From JBGPFS01 sp041483455 (lineage in GTDB: Bacteria; Chloroflexota; Limnocylindria; Limnocylindrales; CSP1-4): DNA of 27,896 bases. Every line of letters begins with the position of its first letter. Position 1 is the first letter of the stretch. The position numbers were made by a program, and so were the translations under genes. Of the stretch, positions 1 through 6,814 are shown piece after piece. The stretch lies in assembly GCA_041483455.1 (NCBI GenBank), contig JBGPFS010000009.1, forward strand, positions 1 to 27,896, read 5' to 3'. The notes below the pieces were generated by a model that was given only the letters and a program-made list of their open reading frames with translations, did no database searches and had not been told where the DNA came from.

Positions 1-771
1 AGCCCGGGCGTGGACAAGGTGGCCTTCACGGGCTCGACCGGCGTCGGCAAGCTCATCCAGCGCGCGATCGCCGGCACGGACAAGGCGATCACCCTGGAGC
101 TCGGCGGCAAGGCCGCCAACATCGTCTTCGAGGATGCCGCCCTGGACCAGGCCGTCGAGGGCATCGTCAACGGCATCTACTTCAACCAGGGCGAGGTCTG
201 CTGCGCGGGGTCGCGCCTCCTGGCCCAGGAATCGATCGTCGAGCCGCTGGTCGAGAAGCTCAAGGATCGTCTCGCCACCATCCGGGTCGGCGACCCGCTC
301 GACAAGAACACCGACGTCGGGGCGATCAACTCGAAGGCCCAGCTCGAGAAGATCACCGAGCTCGTGGCCTCGGGCGTGGCGGAGGGCGCGGAGCTCTACC
401 AGCCCGCCTGCGAGCTGCCCGAGCGGGGCTTCTTCTTCCGACCGACGCTCTTCACGAACGTCGCCCAGAGCCACCGGATCGCCCAGGAGGAGATCTTCGG
501 GCCGGTCCTCTCGACGCTCACCTTCCGGACGCCGGAGGAGGCGATCGAGAAGGCGAACAACACGCCGTACGGGCTGTCGGCCGGGATCTGGACCGACAAG
601 GGCAGCCGGATCCTGATGATGGCGAAGCGGATGCGGGCCGGCGTGGTCTGGGCGAACACCTTCAACCGGTTCGACCCGACCAGCCCGTTCGGCGGCTACA
701 AGGAGTCGGGCTTCGGGCGCGAAGGCGGCCTCCACGGACTCCACGCCTACGTCCGGCTCGAGGACCGCTGA
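1..771 (+). CDS. Aldehyde dehydrogenase, C-terminal part (cut by window start)
   Basis: NAD(P)-dependent aldehyde dehydrogenase that oxidises an aldehyde to the acid in the cytoplasm. The frame is open from base 1, so the N-terminal half lies outside the window and 256 residues are visible. They show the Rossmann-side motif VAFTGSTGVGK near residue 7, the general-base Glu in LELGGK, the catalytic Cys in NQGEVCCAGSR (first Cys), EEIFGPV, and the C-terminal PFGGYKESGFGRE motif, so the catalytic domain is complete. The stop is 2 bp before the ATG of the ALDH-like gene that follows, so the two are co-transcribed and probably coupled. From memory, such ALDH pairs occur next to deoC (deoxyribose-phosphate aldolase) in actinobacteria; if so, the substrate would be acetaldehyde or a sugar aldehyde. 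That is inference, as the upstream gene is not visible. Confidence 0.93.
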   Translation, partial: SPGVDKVAFTGSTGVGKLIQRAIAGTDKAITLELGGKAANIVFEDAALDQAVEGIVNGIYFNQGEVCCAGSRLLAQESIVEPLVEKLKDRLATIRVGDPLDKNTDVGAINSKAQLEKITELVASGVAEGAELYQPACELPERGFFFRPTLFTNVAQSHRIAQEEIFGPVLSTLTFRTPEEAIEKANNTPYGLSAGIWTDKGSRILMMAKRMRAGVVWANTFNRFDPTSPFGGYKESGFGREGGLHGLHAYVRLEDR

Positions 772-773
772 CG

Positions 774-1661
774 ATGGCCGACCGGATCGACGTCCGCAAG
801 ACCTACAAGCTGTACGTGGGCGGGGCGTTCCCGCGGAGCGAATCGGGTCGGAGCTACCCGGTGACCACGCCCAAAGGGGAGCCGCTCGCGAACGCCGCCC
901 GCGCCTCGCGCAAGGACCTCCGCGATGCCGTGCGGGCCGCGCGCGCCGCCTTCGAGCCGTGGGCCGCCCGGACGGCGATGAACCGCGGCCAGATCCTCTA
1001 CCGGGTGGCCGAGCTGATGGAGGGTCGACGCGACCAGTTCGCCGCCGAGGTCGCGGCGGGCGAGGGGCTGAGCGCCGGTCGGGCTCGGGACGCCGTGGAG
1101 CGATCGATCGACCGCTGGGTCTGGTACGCCGGCTGGACCGACAAGATCGGCCAGCTCCTGGGCAGCGCGAACCCGGTCGCCGCGCCCTACTTCAACTTCA
1201 CGATCCCCGAGCCGACCGGGGTCGTGGGTCTCGTGGCCCCGGAGACATCGTCGCTGCTGGGCCTGGTCAGCCGGCTCGCCCCGGCGATCCTGACCGGGAA
1301 CACGGCCGTGGTGATCACCTCGGAGGCCCGGCCGCTGCCGGCGGCCACGCTCGGCGAGGTCCTGGCCACCTCGGACGTCCCGGGCGGGGTCGTGAACCTG
1401 CTCAGCGGGTCCAAGACGGAGCTCGTCCCGATCCTGGCCGCCCACGAGGATGTCGACGCGCTCGACACCTGGGGCGTCGGGCCGGACGCGCAGGTCGCCG
1501 CAGAGGTGGCCGCGGCCGGCGACATCAAGCGCCTCGCCCGGCGGCCGAAGGGAGTCGCGGATGCCCGGTTCGACTGGTCCGACGAGCGGGCCGCCCAGCG
1601 TCCCGAGTGGATCGCCGCCTTCCTCGAGATGAAGACGGTCTGGCACCCGATCGGCTCGTAG
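774..1661 (+). CDS. Aldehyde dehydrogenase-like protein lacking the catalytic domain
   Basis: A 295-residue protein matching only the N-terminal, cofactor-binding half of the ALDH superfamily. Residues 11-60 resemble the start of ALDHs (YKLYVGGAFPRSESGRSYPV, then AARAAFEPWA), followed by EPTGVVGLVAPE near 141 and the NTAVVITSEARPLPA segment. The lysine normally found in the VVKPSE motif is absent. Homology fades after LLSGSKTEL, before the Glu and Cys active-site motifs, and a short tail ending MKTVWHPIGS follows. It starts 2 bp after the full ALDH. Codon use matches its neighbours and nothing ALDH-like continues in another frame downstream, so it looks like a genuine short protein rather than a frameshift. 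It may be a structural or regulatory partner of the upstream enzyme; catalysis by itself is unlikely. Confidence 0.85.
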   Translation: MADRIDVRKTYKLYVGGAFPRSESGRSYPVTTPKGEPLANAARASRKDLRDAVRAARAAFEPWAARTAMNRGQILYRVAELMEGRRDQFAAEVAAGEGLSAGRARDAVERSIDRWVWYAGWTDKIGQLLGSANPVAAPYFNFTIPEPTGVVGLVAPETSSLLGLVSRLAPAILTGNTAVVITSEARPLPAATLGEVLATSDVPGGVVNLLSGSKTELVPILAAHEDVDALDTWGVGPDAQVAAEVAAAGDIKRLARRPKGVADARFDWSDERAAQRPEWIAAFLEMKTVWHPIGS

Positions 1662-1707
1662 CCGAACCGGGCGACGGGCGCGCTGGCGACCGGCAGCGAG
1701 TGGATCG

Positions 1708-2178
1708 ATGGCGGCTTTCGCCGTCCGCCTCGAGCGGTTGACCTACGTCGCGGCCTCGCCTCGCGCGGTGTGGGCCACGCTTCACGACCCGGCCGCCCAG
1801 GATGCCCTCTACCCGGAGCTCCACCTCGGGCCGGCCGCGCCGAGCTGGCCGGCGGCCGGCGCGACCCGCTCCGCGCGACTCCGGATCGGGCTCCTTCGGG
1901 TCCAGGTGCGGCTCGGCTCGCTCGAGGCTCGGCCGGACGCACGGTTCCGGATCGTGATCGTCGGAGACGGCATCCGTCTCGAGCGGGGCTGGCGCCTGGA
2001 GCCCGCCGCGGGGGAGGGGACGAAGGTCGCCGGCTCGATCGCGCTGACGCTGGCCGGCTGGCCGACCCGCGCCCTGGTCCGGCTCGGCCGCGGCTCGGCC
2101 GAGAAGCTCGTCGAGGCGCACCTCCGGATCCTCAAGGAGATGACCGAGGCCGGGCTGGATCGGACCGCCGGCCCGTAG
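1708..2178 (+). CDS. SRPBCC (START-like) family protein
   Basis: A 156-residue protein with the SRPBCC/polyketide-cyclase layout: a first strand (VRLERLTYVAASPRAVWATLHDPAAQ), alternating beta strands through the middle (LRIGLLRVQVRLGSLEARPDARFRI), and a long C-terminal helix (SAEKLVEAHLRILKEMTEAGL) that would cover a hydrophobic pocket. The family binds lipids, polyketides or other hydrophobic small molecules; the ligand cannot be read from the sequence. The gene follows the ALDH pair by 46 bp on the same strand. In some aerobic bacteria such proteins sit near CoxG-type oxidation genes, but nothing here supports that link. The ATG at 1708 gives full family length and there is no strong Shine-Dalgarno. 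Its TAG stop lies in the first of three near-identical 12-bp repeats. Confidence 0.75.
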   Translation: MAAFAVRLERLTYVAASPRAVWATLHDPAAQDALYPELHLGPAAPSWPAAGATRSARLRIGLLRVQVRLGSLEARPDARFRIVIVGDGIRLERGWRLEPAAGEGTKVAGSIALTLAGWPTRALVRLGRGSAEKLVEAHLRILKEMTEAGLDRTAGP

Positions 2179-2221
2179 GGCGTCCCGCCGGCCCTTAGAC
2201 CGCTCTCGCCGGCCCCTAGAC
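2167..2221 (+). repeat. Three degenerate 12-bp repeats, GCCGGCCCNTAG
   Basis: Copies at 2167-2178, 2187-2198 and 2208-2219 (periods 20 and 21) differ only at the base before TAG. The first supplies the stop codon of the SRPBCC gene. The second and third continue with AC, and the third yields the TAGACT used as the likely -10 box of the downstream transporter. The copies look like local tandem duplication. Confidence 0.8.
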
Positions 2222-2222
2222 T
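2217..2222 (+). promoter_or_regulatory. -10 box TAGACT of a leaderless transporter promoter
   Basis: TAGACT fits the TANNNT -10 pattern and ends 6 bp before the ATG at 2229, so transcription would begin at or next to the start codon. The same 6-bp spacing recurs at the adenosine deaminase and LLM/cof promoters. No convincing -35 box is seen. Confidence 0.55.
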
Positions 2223-2228
2223 GGGCGG

Positions 2229-3209
2229 ATGCCGCTCGGGGTCCTCGCGCTCCTCCTCGTCGCCGCACTCCTTCATGCCGGCTGGAACGTGCTGCTCAAG
2301 ACCTCCGACGACCCGCTCCAGACGGCGGGTCGCGGGATGGTGGTGGGGGCGCTCGTCCTCATCCCGGCCGGCGCGGTCGGCTGGCTCCTCGCCGGTCGGC
2401 CTCCGATCCCGGCCGAGGCCTGGGTCCTGGCCGTCGTCTCGGGCGTGCTGGAGGCGGCCTACTTCGTCTTCCTGTCGGCCGCCTACCGGCGCGGCGACCT
2501 TTCGCTCGTCTACCCCATCGCCCGGGGCACGGCGCCGGTCCTGGCGGTCGCCGTCGGGGTGATCGTGCTCGGCGAGCGGCTCGGCCCGGCCGGTGCTCTC
2601 GGCGTGGCCCTTCTCCTCGGTGGGATCCTCGGCCTTCAGCGGCCGTGGGCGATCCTGCGCCGCGGCGGCGACGTGCCCCGGCACGTCCGGGAGGCGGCCG
2701 GCTTCGCGCTCCTCACCGGCATCACGATCGCGATCTACTCGGCGGTCGATCGGACCGGGGCGCGCCTCATCGAGCCCTGGCTCTACGCGGCGCTGCTCTG
2801 GACGTTCACCGCGGCGTTCCTCCTTGCCTGGATCGGTCTCGCGGGCCGGTGGGGCCGGCGGAGCCGGTTGGATGGCCCACCCGCGACGGCGATCCCGGCG
2901 GCCATCGGCGACCCGGAGCCAGGGGCCCTCGACGACGGCGGGGGGACGGTCCGCGACCGACGCTCCGGCTGGGGCCGGGCGGCGGTCGGCGGGCTGGTGA
3001 CCGTGGCGGCCTACCTGCTCGTCCTCATCGCCTACCGGTTCGCGCCGCTGACGGCGGTGGCACCCGTGCGCGAGTCGGCGATCGTGCTCGTGTCGGGCTG
3101 GGGCTCGCTCCGCCTCGGCGAGGCGGCCAGCCGACGCGACGCGCTCAGCCGGATCGGCCTCGCGGCGGTCATCGTGGGCGGGGCGTTCCTCCTGGCGGCC
3201 GAGGGGTAG
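2229..3209 (+). CDS. EamA/DMT-superfamily transporter
   Basis: A 326-residue membrane protein with about ten hydrophobic helices in two EamA repeats. The first repeat starts at residue 1 (MPLGVLALLLVAALLHAGWNV) and contains the family's YFVFLSAAYRRGDLSLVYPIARG motif near 75-97 and GVIVLGERLG near 108. The second half shows LLTGITIAIYSAVDRTG and, near the C-terminus, AYRFAPLTAVAPVRESAIVLV. The family exports or imports small metabolites by proton or counter-substrate exchange; the substrate cannot be told. A hydrophilic insert of about 45 residues (roughly 205-255, rich in Gly, Asp, Arg and Pro) interrupts the second repeat between two helices, which is longer than usual. The gene is probably transcribed from its own leaderless promoter and ends convergent to a second EamA gene 48 bp away. 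Confidence 0.85.
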   Translation: MPLGVLALLLVAALLHAGWNVLLKTSDDPLQTAGRGMVVGALVLIPAGAVGWLLAGRPPIPAEAWVLAVVSGVLEAAYFVFLSAAYRRGDLSLVYPIARGTAPVLAVAVGVIVLGERLGPAGALGVALLLGGILGLQRPWAILRRGGDVPRHVREAAGFALLTGITIAIYSAVDRTGARLIEPWLYAALLWTFTAAFLLAWIGLAGRWGRRSRLDGPPATAIPAAIGDPEPGALDDGGGTVRDRRSGWGRAAVGGLVTVAAYLLVLIAYRFAPLTAVAPVRESAIVLVSGWGSLRLGEAASRRDALSRIGLAAVIVGGAFLLAAEG

Positions 3210-3230
3210 GTCCAGCCGAGGGGTAGGTCC
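3198..3230 (+). repeat. 16-bp tandem duplication over a stop codon
   Basis: GCCGAGGGGTAGGTCC occurs exactly twice, at 3198-3213 and 3215-3230 (period 17). The first copy contains the TAG stop of the upstream EamA gene; the second lies in the 48-bp gap between the convergent transporter genes. Confidence 0.9.
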
Positions 3231-3257
3231 GAGCGCCCGGGCCACCCGGGGCTCCGC

Positions 3258-4172
3258 TCAGGTCCCCCGCAGGGCCCGCCAGCGGTCCATCACCCGGGCG
3301 TTCACCAGGCCCACGCCGCCCAGGATCAGCGCCGTACCGAGGACGATCCGGGCGTCGACCCCCTCGCCGAGGACGAAGAACCCGAGGGCGATCGCCACGA
3401 TCGGCATGACGTAGGTGATGAGCGACAGCCGGGTCGGCCCGAACGTGTGGACGAGTCGGAAGTAGAGGAGGTAGGCGCAGGCCGAGCCGAAAACGCCCAG
3501 CCAGGTCACCGCGATGATCGCCCTGGGCGTGTCCGGGAGGTGGACCGGCGACTCGAGGCCGACCGCGAGCGCGGCCGCGATGATCAACCCGAACGTGACC
3601 TGGAAGAAGGCCGGGATCATCGGCCGGAGGCCGTGGACGTAGCGCCGGACGAAGACGTTGCCCGCGGCATAGCTGAACGAGCTCAGGACGATCGCCACCT
3701 CGCCGTAGATCGCGTCGCCGCCGGCCGGCGAGCCGAGGCCGCGGCTCATCAGGACGACCACCCCGCCGAAGCCGATCGCGAGGCCGACCAGCTTGTTCGT
3801 CGTGATCGACTCGTCCGCCAGGGCGAGCGAGGCGAGGAGCAGCGTGAACAGGGGCGTGGTGGCCTGGAGGATGGCCGCCAGCGCCGACGAGATGTAGCGC
3901 TCGCCCCAGGTGATGAGGCTGAACGGGATCGCGATGTTGACCAGCGCCATCACGGCGAACTTCGCGTAGATCGTCCGGCCGCGGGGGAGCGGCTCCCGGG
4001 CGAGGGCCACCACGAGCCCCAGGATGAGGCTGGCGATCCCGAGGCGGCAGACGATGAGCGTGAACGGAGCGAGGGTCTCGATCCCGATCTTGATCCAGAG
4101 GTAGCTGCTCCCCCAGAAGAGCGAGAGGAGAAGGAAGAGACCCCATTCGCGGCGGCTGATCGGGGACGTCAT
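3258..4172 (-). CDS. EamA/DMT-superfamily transporter (second)
   Basis: A 304-residue inner-membrane transporter with ten predicted helices. The EamA motifs are clear: SLFWGSSYLWIKIGIE near residues 17-32, a Pro/Gly-rich SLITWGERYISSALAAILQATTPLFTLLLA near 85-115, and in the second repeat AYLLYFRLVHTFGPTRLSLITYVMPIVAIALGFFVLGEGV. This is closer to the classic RhaT/YdcZ-like drug/metabolite exporters than the first EamA gene; the two are not obviously recent duplicates. The ATG at 4172 is chosen because it begins the hydrophobic domain and lies 8 bp after a TATCAT -10 box; an in-frame ATG at 4217 would start upstream of that box. It is transcribed divergently from argH, with an inverted repeat in the shared region. 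Confidence 0.88.
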   Translation of the reverse strand: MTSPISRREWGLFLLLSLFWGSSYLWIKIGIETLAPFTLIVCRLGIASLILGLVVALAREPLPRGRTIYAKFAVMALVNIAIPFSLITWGERYISSALAAILQATTPLFTLLLASLALADESITTNKLVGLAIGFGGVVVLMSRGLGSPAGGDAIYGEVAIVLSSFSYAAGNVFVRRYVHGLRPMIPAFFQVTFGLIIAAALAVGLESPVHLPDTPRAIIAVTWLGVFGSACAYLLYFRLVHTFGPTRLSLITYVMPIVAIALGFFVLGEGVDARIVLGTALILGGVGLVNARVMDRWRALRGT

Positions 4173-4180
4173 GGTCGCCG

Positions 4181-4186
4181 ATGATA
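4181..4186 (-). promoter_or_regulatory. -10 box TATCAT of the second EamA gene
   Basis: On the minus strand TATCAT ends 8 bp before the ATG at 4172, so the transcript would be leaderless or nearly so. It faces away from the argH promoter. Confidence 0.5.
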
Positions 4187-4195
4187 CCCTTCCGC

Positions 4196-4217
4196 TTGGC
4201 CTACCGCCATAGGCCAA
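4196..4217. promoter_or_regulatory. Perfect inverted repeat between EamA gene and argH, candidate operator
   Basis: Arms TTGGCCTA and TAGGCCAA (8 bp each, perfect) are separated by 6 bp. The repeat covers the expected -35 region of the EamA promoter and lies about 26 bp upstream of the argH -10 box. The position and symmetry suit a repressor site; the protein that binds is unknown. It does not match the ARG box seen at argC. Confidence 0.45.
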
Positions 4218-4242
4218 CGAGCGCGAGCGGGCGTCGCTCGGC

Positions 4243-4248
4243 TACGAT
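4243..4248 (+). promoter_or_regulatory. -10 box TACGAT of argH
   Basis: TACGAT, the same hexamer used at three other promoters in the window, lies 28 bp before the argH ATG. The transcript would carry a leader of about 20 nt holding the GGAGG ribosome site at 4268-4272, 4 bp before the ATG. Confidence 0.5.
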
Positions 4249-4276
4249 GCGCCCACGACGGACGAACGGAGGCCGG

Positions 4277-5719
4277 ATGCGACTCTGGGGCGGGCGATTC
4301 AGCGAGGCGAACGACCCGCGGGTGACCGAGTTCACCCGCTCGGTCGAGCTCGACCGAGCCCTCGCCGAGGACGACCTCGTGGGCTCGATCGCGCACGTCC
4401 GGGGGCTCGGTCGGGCCGGCCTCCTGGTGGCCGACGAGGTCGACGCGCTCGTCGCGGGGCTCGAGGGGCTGCGTGGCGAGGTCGCGGCGGGCACCCTCGC
4501 CTGGGACCCCGACCTCGAGGACGTTCACCTGAACCTGGAGGCGGCCCTCGCCGACCGGATCGGGCCCCTGGCCGGGAAGCTCCACACCGGACGCTCGCGC
4601 AACGACCAGGTGGCGACCGACCTGCGCCTCTGGCTCCGGCGCTCGATCGCCGCGCTCGACCGGGCGATCGTCGGGCTCGAGCGGGCGCTCGTCGGGCTGG
4701 CCGAGCGCGACGGCGATGCGGTCCTGCCCGGCAGCACCCACCTCCAGCCGGCCCAGCCGGTCCTGCTCGCCCACCATCTGCTCGCCTACGTCGAGATGCT
4801 CGAGCGCGACCGGGGCCGGCTAGACGATGCCGGCCGGCGGGCGAACCTCAGTCCGCTCGGCGCCGGAGCGCTCGCGGGCGCCGGCTATCCGCTCGACCGG
4901 GAGGCCACGGCCCGCGAGCTCGGCTTCGACGGCGTGACCGCGAACTCGCTCGACGCGGTGAGCGACCGCGACTTCGTGGTCGAGACGCTGGCCGGCGTGG
5001 CCCTGGGGATGGTCCACCTCAGCCGCCTCGCCGAGGAGCTGACCTGGTGGTCGAACCCGCGCTTCGGGTTCGTCCGCGTCGCCGACGCCTACTCGACCGG
5101 CAGCTCGATGATGCCGAACAAGCGCAACCCGGACCCGGCCGAGTTGGTCCGCGGCCGGGCCGCCCGGCTGATCGGCGACCTGGCCGGGCTGCTGGCGCTC
5201 CTCAAGGGCCTGCCGCTCGCCTACCAGCGCGACCTCCAGGAAGACAAGGCGCCCCTCTTCGCCGGCGTCGCGACATTCGAGGCGAGCCTGGGCGTGATGG
5301 CCGGCCTGATGGCCACGCTCACGATCGACCGCGGGCGGATGCGGAGCGCGGCCGCGGAGGGCTTCACCACCGCGACCTCGGTCGCGGACGCGCTCGTCCG
5401 GCGCGGCCTCCCGTTCCGGACCGCGCATCACGTCGTCGGCGCGCTCGTGGCGCTCGCCGAGTCGGGCGAGGGCGGCCTCGAGGGCGCCCTCGAGGGACTC
5501 TCGGACGAGGCGATCCGCGCGGCCCTGGCCGAGGCTGGGGCTTCGGACCCGATCGGCGCGGCCCTCGCGGCCGACCCGGGGATCGGCGAGGCGGTCCGGG
5601 CCGCCGCCGGGCTCGACGCAGCGCTGGCCGCGGCGGACGTCGTGGGTGGGACCGCGCCACGCCGGGTCGCCGGTGCGTTGGCGGCCGCCCGCGCTCGGCT
5701 CGACGCCGAGCCGGCGTGA
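4277..5719 (+). CDS. argH: Argininosuccinate lyase
   Basis: Splits argininosuccinate into arginine and fumarate, the last step of arginine synthesis, as a cytoplasmic homotetramer. At 480 residues it has the usual length for the fumarase/aspartase superfamily enzyme. Visible motifs are the N-terminal LWGGRF, HTGRSRNDQVATDLRLWLR (about 111-129), GSTHLQPAQPV with the catalytic His (about 153), the mobile-loop signature GSSMMPNKRNPD with the catalytic Ser (about 276), and KGLPLAYQRDLQEDK. The ATG at 4277 has a GGAGG ribosome site and starts the conserved MRLWGGRF, whereas an upstream in-frame ATG adds unrelated sequence. It is separated from the rest of the arginine operon by about 5 kb, on the opposite strand, and its promoter shows no ARG box, so its control may differ from that of argCJBRG. 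Confidence 0.97.
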   Translation: MRLWGGRFSEANDPRVTEFTRSVELDRALAEDDLVGSIAHVRGLGRAGLLVADEVDALVAGLEGLRGEVAAGTLAWDPDLEDVHLNLEAALADRIGPLAGKLHTGRSRNDQVATDLRLWLRRSIAALDRAIVGLERALVGLAERDGDAVLPGSTHLQPAQPVLLAHHLLAYVEMLERDRGRLDDAGRRANLSPLGAGALAGAGYPLDREATARELGFDGVTANSLDAVSDRDFVVETLAGVALGMVHLSRLAEELTWWSNPRFGFVRVADAYSTGSSMMPNKRNPDPAELVRGRAARLIGDLAGLLALLKGLPLAYQRDLQEDKAPLFAGVATFEASLGVMAGLMATLTIDRGRMRSAAAEGFTTATSVADALVRRGLPFRTAHHVVGALVALAESGEGGLEGALEGLSDEAIRAALAEAGASDPIGAALAADPGIGEAVRAAAGLDAALAAADVVGGTAPRRVAGALAAARARLDAEPA

Positions 5720-5795
5720 GGTCGCCCGCTGTCCCATCGCCGCGTCAAGTGTCGGAAGGTTCTGTCGGCCGTTTCATGGGCGGCCCTCGCCACGA

Positions 5796-5841
5796 AGATC
5801 TCGGTCGTCGAGCGGATCAGATCTCGGTCGTCGAGCAGATC
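5796..5841. repeat. 23-bp tandem duplication over a stop codon
   Basis: Two adjacent 23-bp copies, 5796-5818 and 5819-5841, differ at one base. They span the last codons and the TGA (5817-5819) of the minus-strand arrestin-like gene. Copy two is coding, encoding roughly ICSTTEI. Copy one lies after the stop. Confidence 0.88.
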
Positions 5842-6722
5842 GTCACGTCGCGCACGAGGTGCGGGTCGCGGGCCCAGGCCCGGGCGAGGATGACGTGGAA
5901 CGTCGCGTCCGTCCGGCCATGCGGCAGCTCGATCGTGGGCAGGTCGACGACCGGGATGTCGGCCCGGAACGGCAGGGGCTGCGAGGGTCCGCCGAACGGC
6001 CCGGGCCCGACGAGCCGGCCCGTCCAGGCGGTCAGCTCCTCCTCCTTCCCGCCCGACACCGTGGCGCGCACCTTCACCCGGAGCTCAAGGCGGACCTCCT
6101 GGAGATCGAGGGGCTCGCCGGTCTCGATCGTGAGCGTGCCCTCGATCGGCGCGCCGACGCAGACCGGCATCGGCTTGATCTCGACCCGCCCGCGGGCCTC
6201 GCCGGTCGACGAATCGGCCGCCTCGTAGAGGGCGTACTCGCCGACGTGGACGACACCCGCCCGGAGGAGGGCGGTCGGCTGGAGGACCCGGACGCCGACG
6301 ACGATCGCGGAGTCGAAGCCCTCGCGCTCGAGCTTGATCTCCAGGTCCCAGGTCAGCCGGCTGACGGTCGCGTCGAGGGTCGCCGGCCCGAGCGGCGGGA
6401 CGGGGACTTCGAAGGGGATGGTCCGTCCTTCGCCGGTCGCCAGCTCCGGCGCGTCGGCGAGCAGGACCGGGAGCCGCTGGAGCTCATCGGTGTGGGTCAC
6501 GGTCCGGGTCTGCGGGTGACCCTGCGCGTCGACGGTCGTCTGCTCGGCCTGCCACTGCTCGGTCGCGATCAGGGTCGCGAGGATGCTCCGCCCCGAGGTG
6601 GCTCCATGGGCGGTCAGGGTGACCGTGCCGCGCGCCAGCGTGCCCGGCAGGAGGTCGTCCCGCTCAAGCTCGAGCCGCCAATCCAGGCCGTGACTGCTGG
6701 CCTGCGCCACGATCGCGCCCAT
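5817..6722 (-). CDS. Arrestin-like / Spo0M-like beta-sandwich protein
   Basis: A 301-residue protein made almost wholly of beta strands. The N-terminus (LDWRLELERDDLLPGTLARGTVTLTAHGATSGRSILATLIATEQW) has the pattern of the arrestin/Vps26/Spo0M fold: a strand, a loop with LxPG, then GxVxL and a second long strand. A second similar domain begins near residue 180 (RGRVEIKPMPVCVGAPIEGTLTIETGEPLDLQEVRLELRVKV). No signal peptide, membrane helix or catalytic motif is seen. Bacterial relatives are thought to be adaptor or stress-related proteins; the partner here is unknown. The ATG at 6722 has a GGAGG site 5 bp upstream and a leader of about 60 nt from a TACGAT box. It is divergent from adenosine deaminase. 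The fold call rests on strand pattern only. Confidence 0.6.
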   Translation of the reverse strand: MGAIVAQASSHGLDWRLELERDDLLPGTLARGTVTLTAHGATSGRSILATLIATEQWQAEQTTVDAQGHPQTRTVTHTDELQRLPVLLADAPELATGEGRTIPFEVPVPPLGPATLDATVSRLTWDLEIKLEREGFDSAIVVGVRVLQPTALLRAGVVHVGEYALYEAADSSTGEARGRVEIKPMPVCVGAPIEGTLTIETGEPLDLQEVRLELRVKVRATVSGGKEEELTAWTGRLVGPGPFGGPSQPLPFRADIPVVDLPTIELPHGRTDATFHVILARAWARDPHLVRDVTICSTTEI

Positions 6723-6790
6723 CCGGTCCTCCGTCCCCGAGCGGTGCTGTGCCGCGTCGACCTGCCGCGCGACGGCTTCGCCCAGGGCCG

Positions 6791-6808
6791 ATCGTAGCGG
6801 ACTACGAT
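6791..6808. promoter_or_regulatory. Two divergent -10 boxes forming one palindrome
   Basis: ATCGTAGcggaCTACGAT is a perfect inverted repeat with 7-bp arms. Read on the minus strand, TACGAT (6796-6791) is the -10 box of the arrestin-like gene. Read on the plus strand, TACGAT (6803-6808) is the -10 box of adenosine deaminase and ends 6 bp before its ATG (leaderless). The two core elements are only 6 bp apart, so RNA polymerase could not occupy both promoters at once. Confidence 0.6.
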
Positions 6809-6814
6809 GCCACC

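Noticed and set aside
747..1646. Long open frame on the minus strand opposite the ALDH-like gene
   Set aside because: Composition-driven shadow of a GC-rich coding region; Arg/Gly/Pro-rich translation with no domain motif. Many similar shadows occur throughout the window.
1809..3245. 478-codon open frame on the minus strand under the SRPBCC and EamA genes
   Set aside because: Low-complexity, highly charged translation opposite a clear membrane protein; no motif and no start signal.
5767..5785. Small hairpin (GGCCG/CGGCC) between argH and the arrestin-like gene
   Set aside because: Only 5 bp, no T-run, and such GC stems are expected by chance at this base composition.
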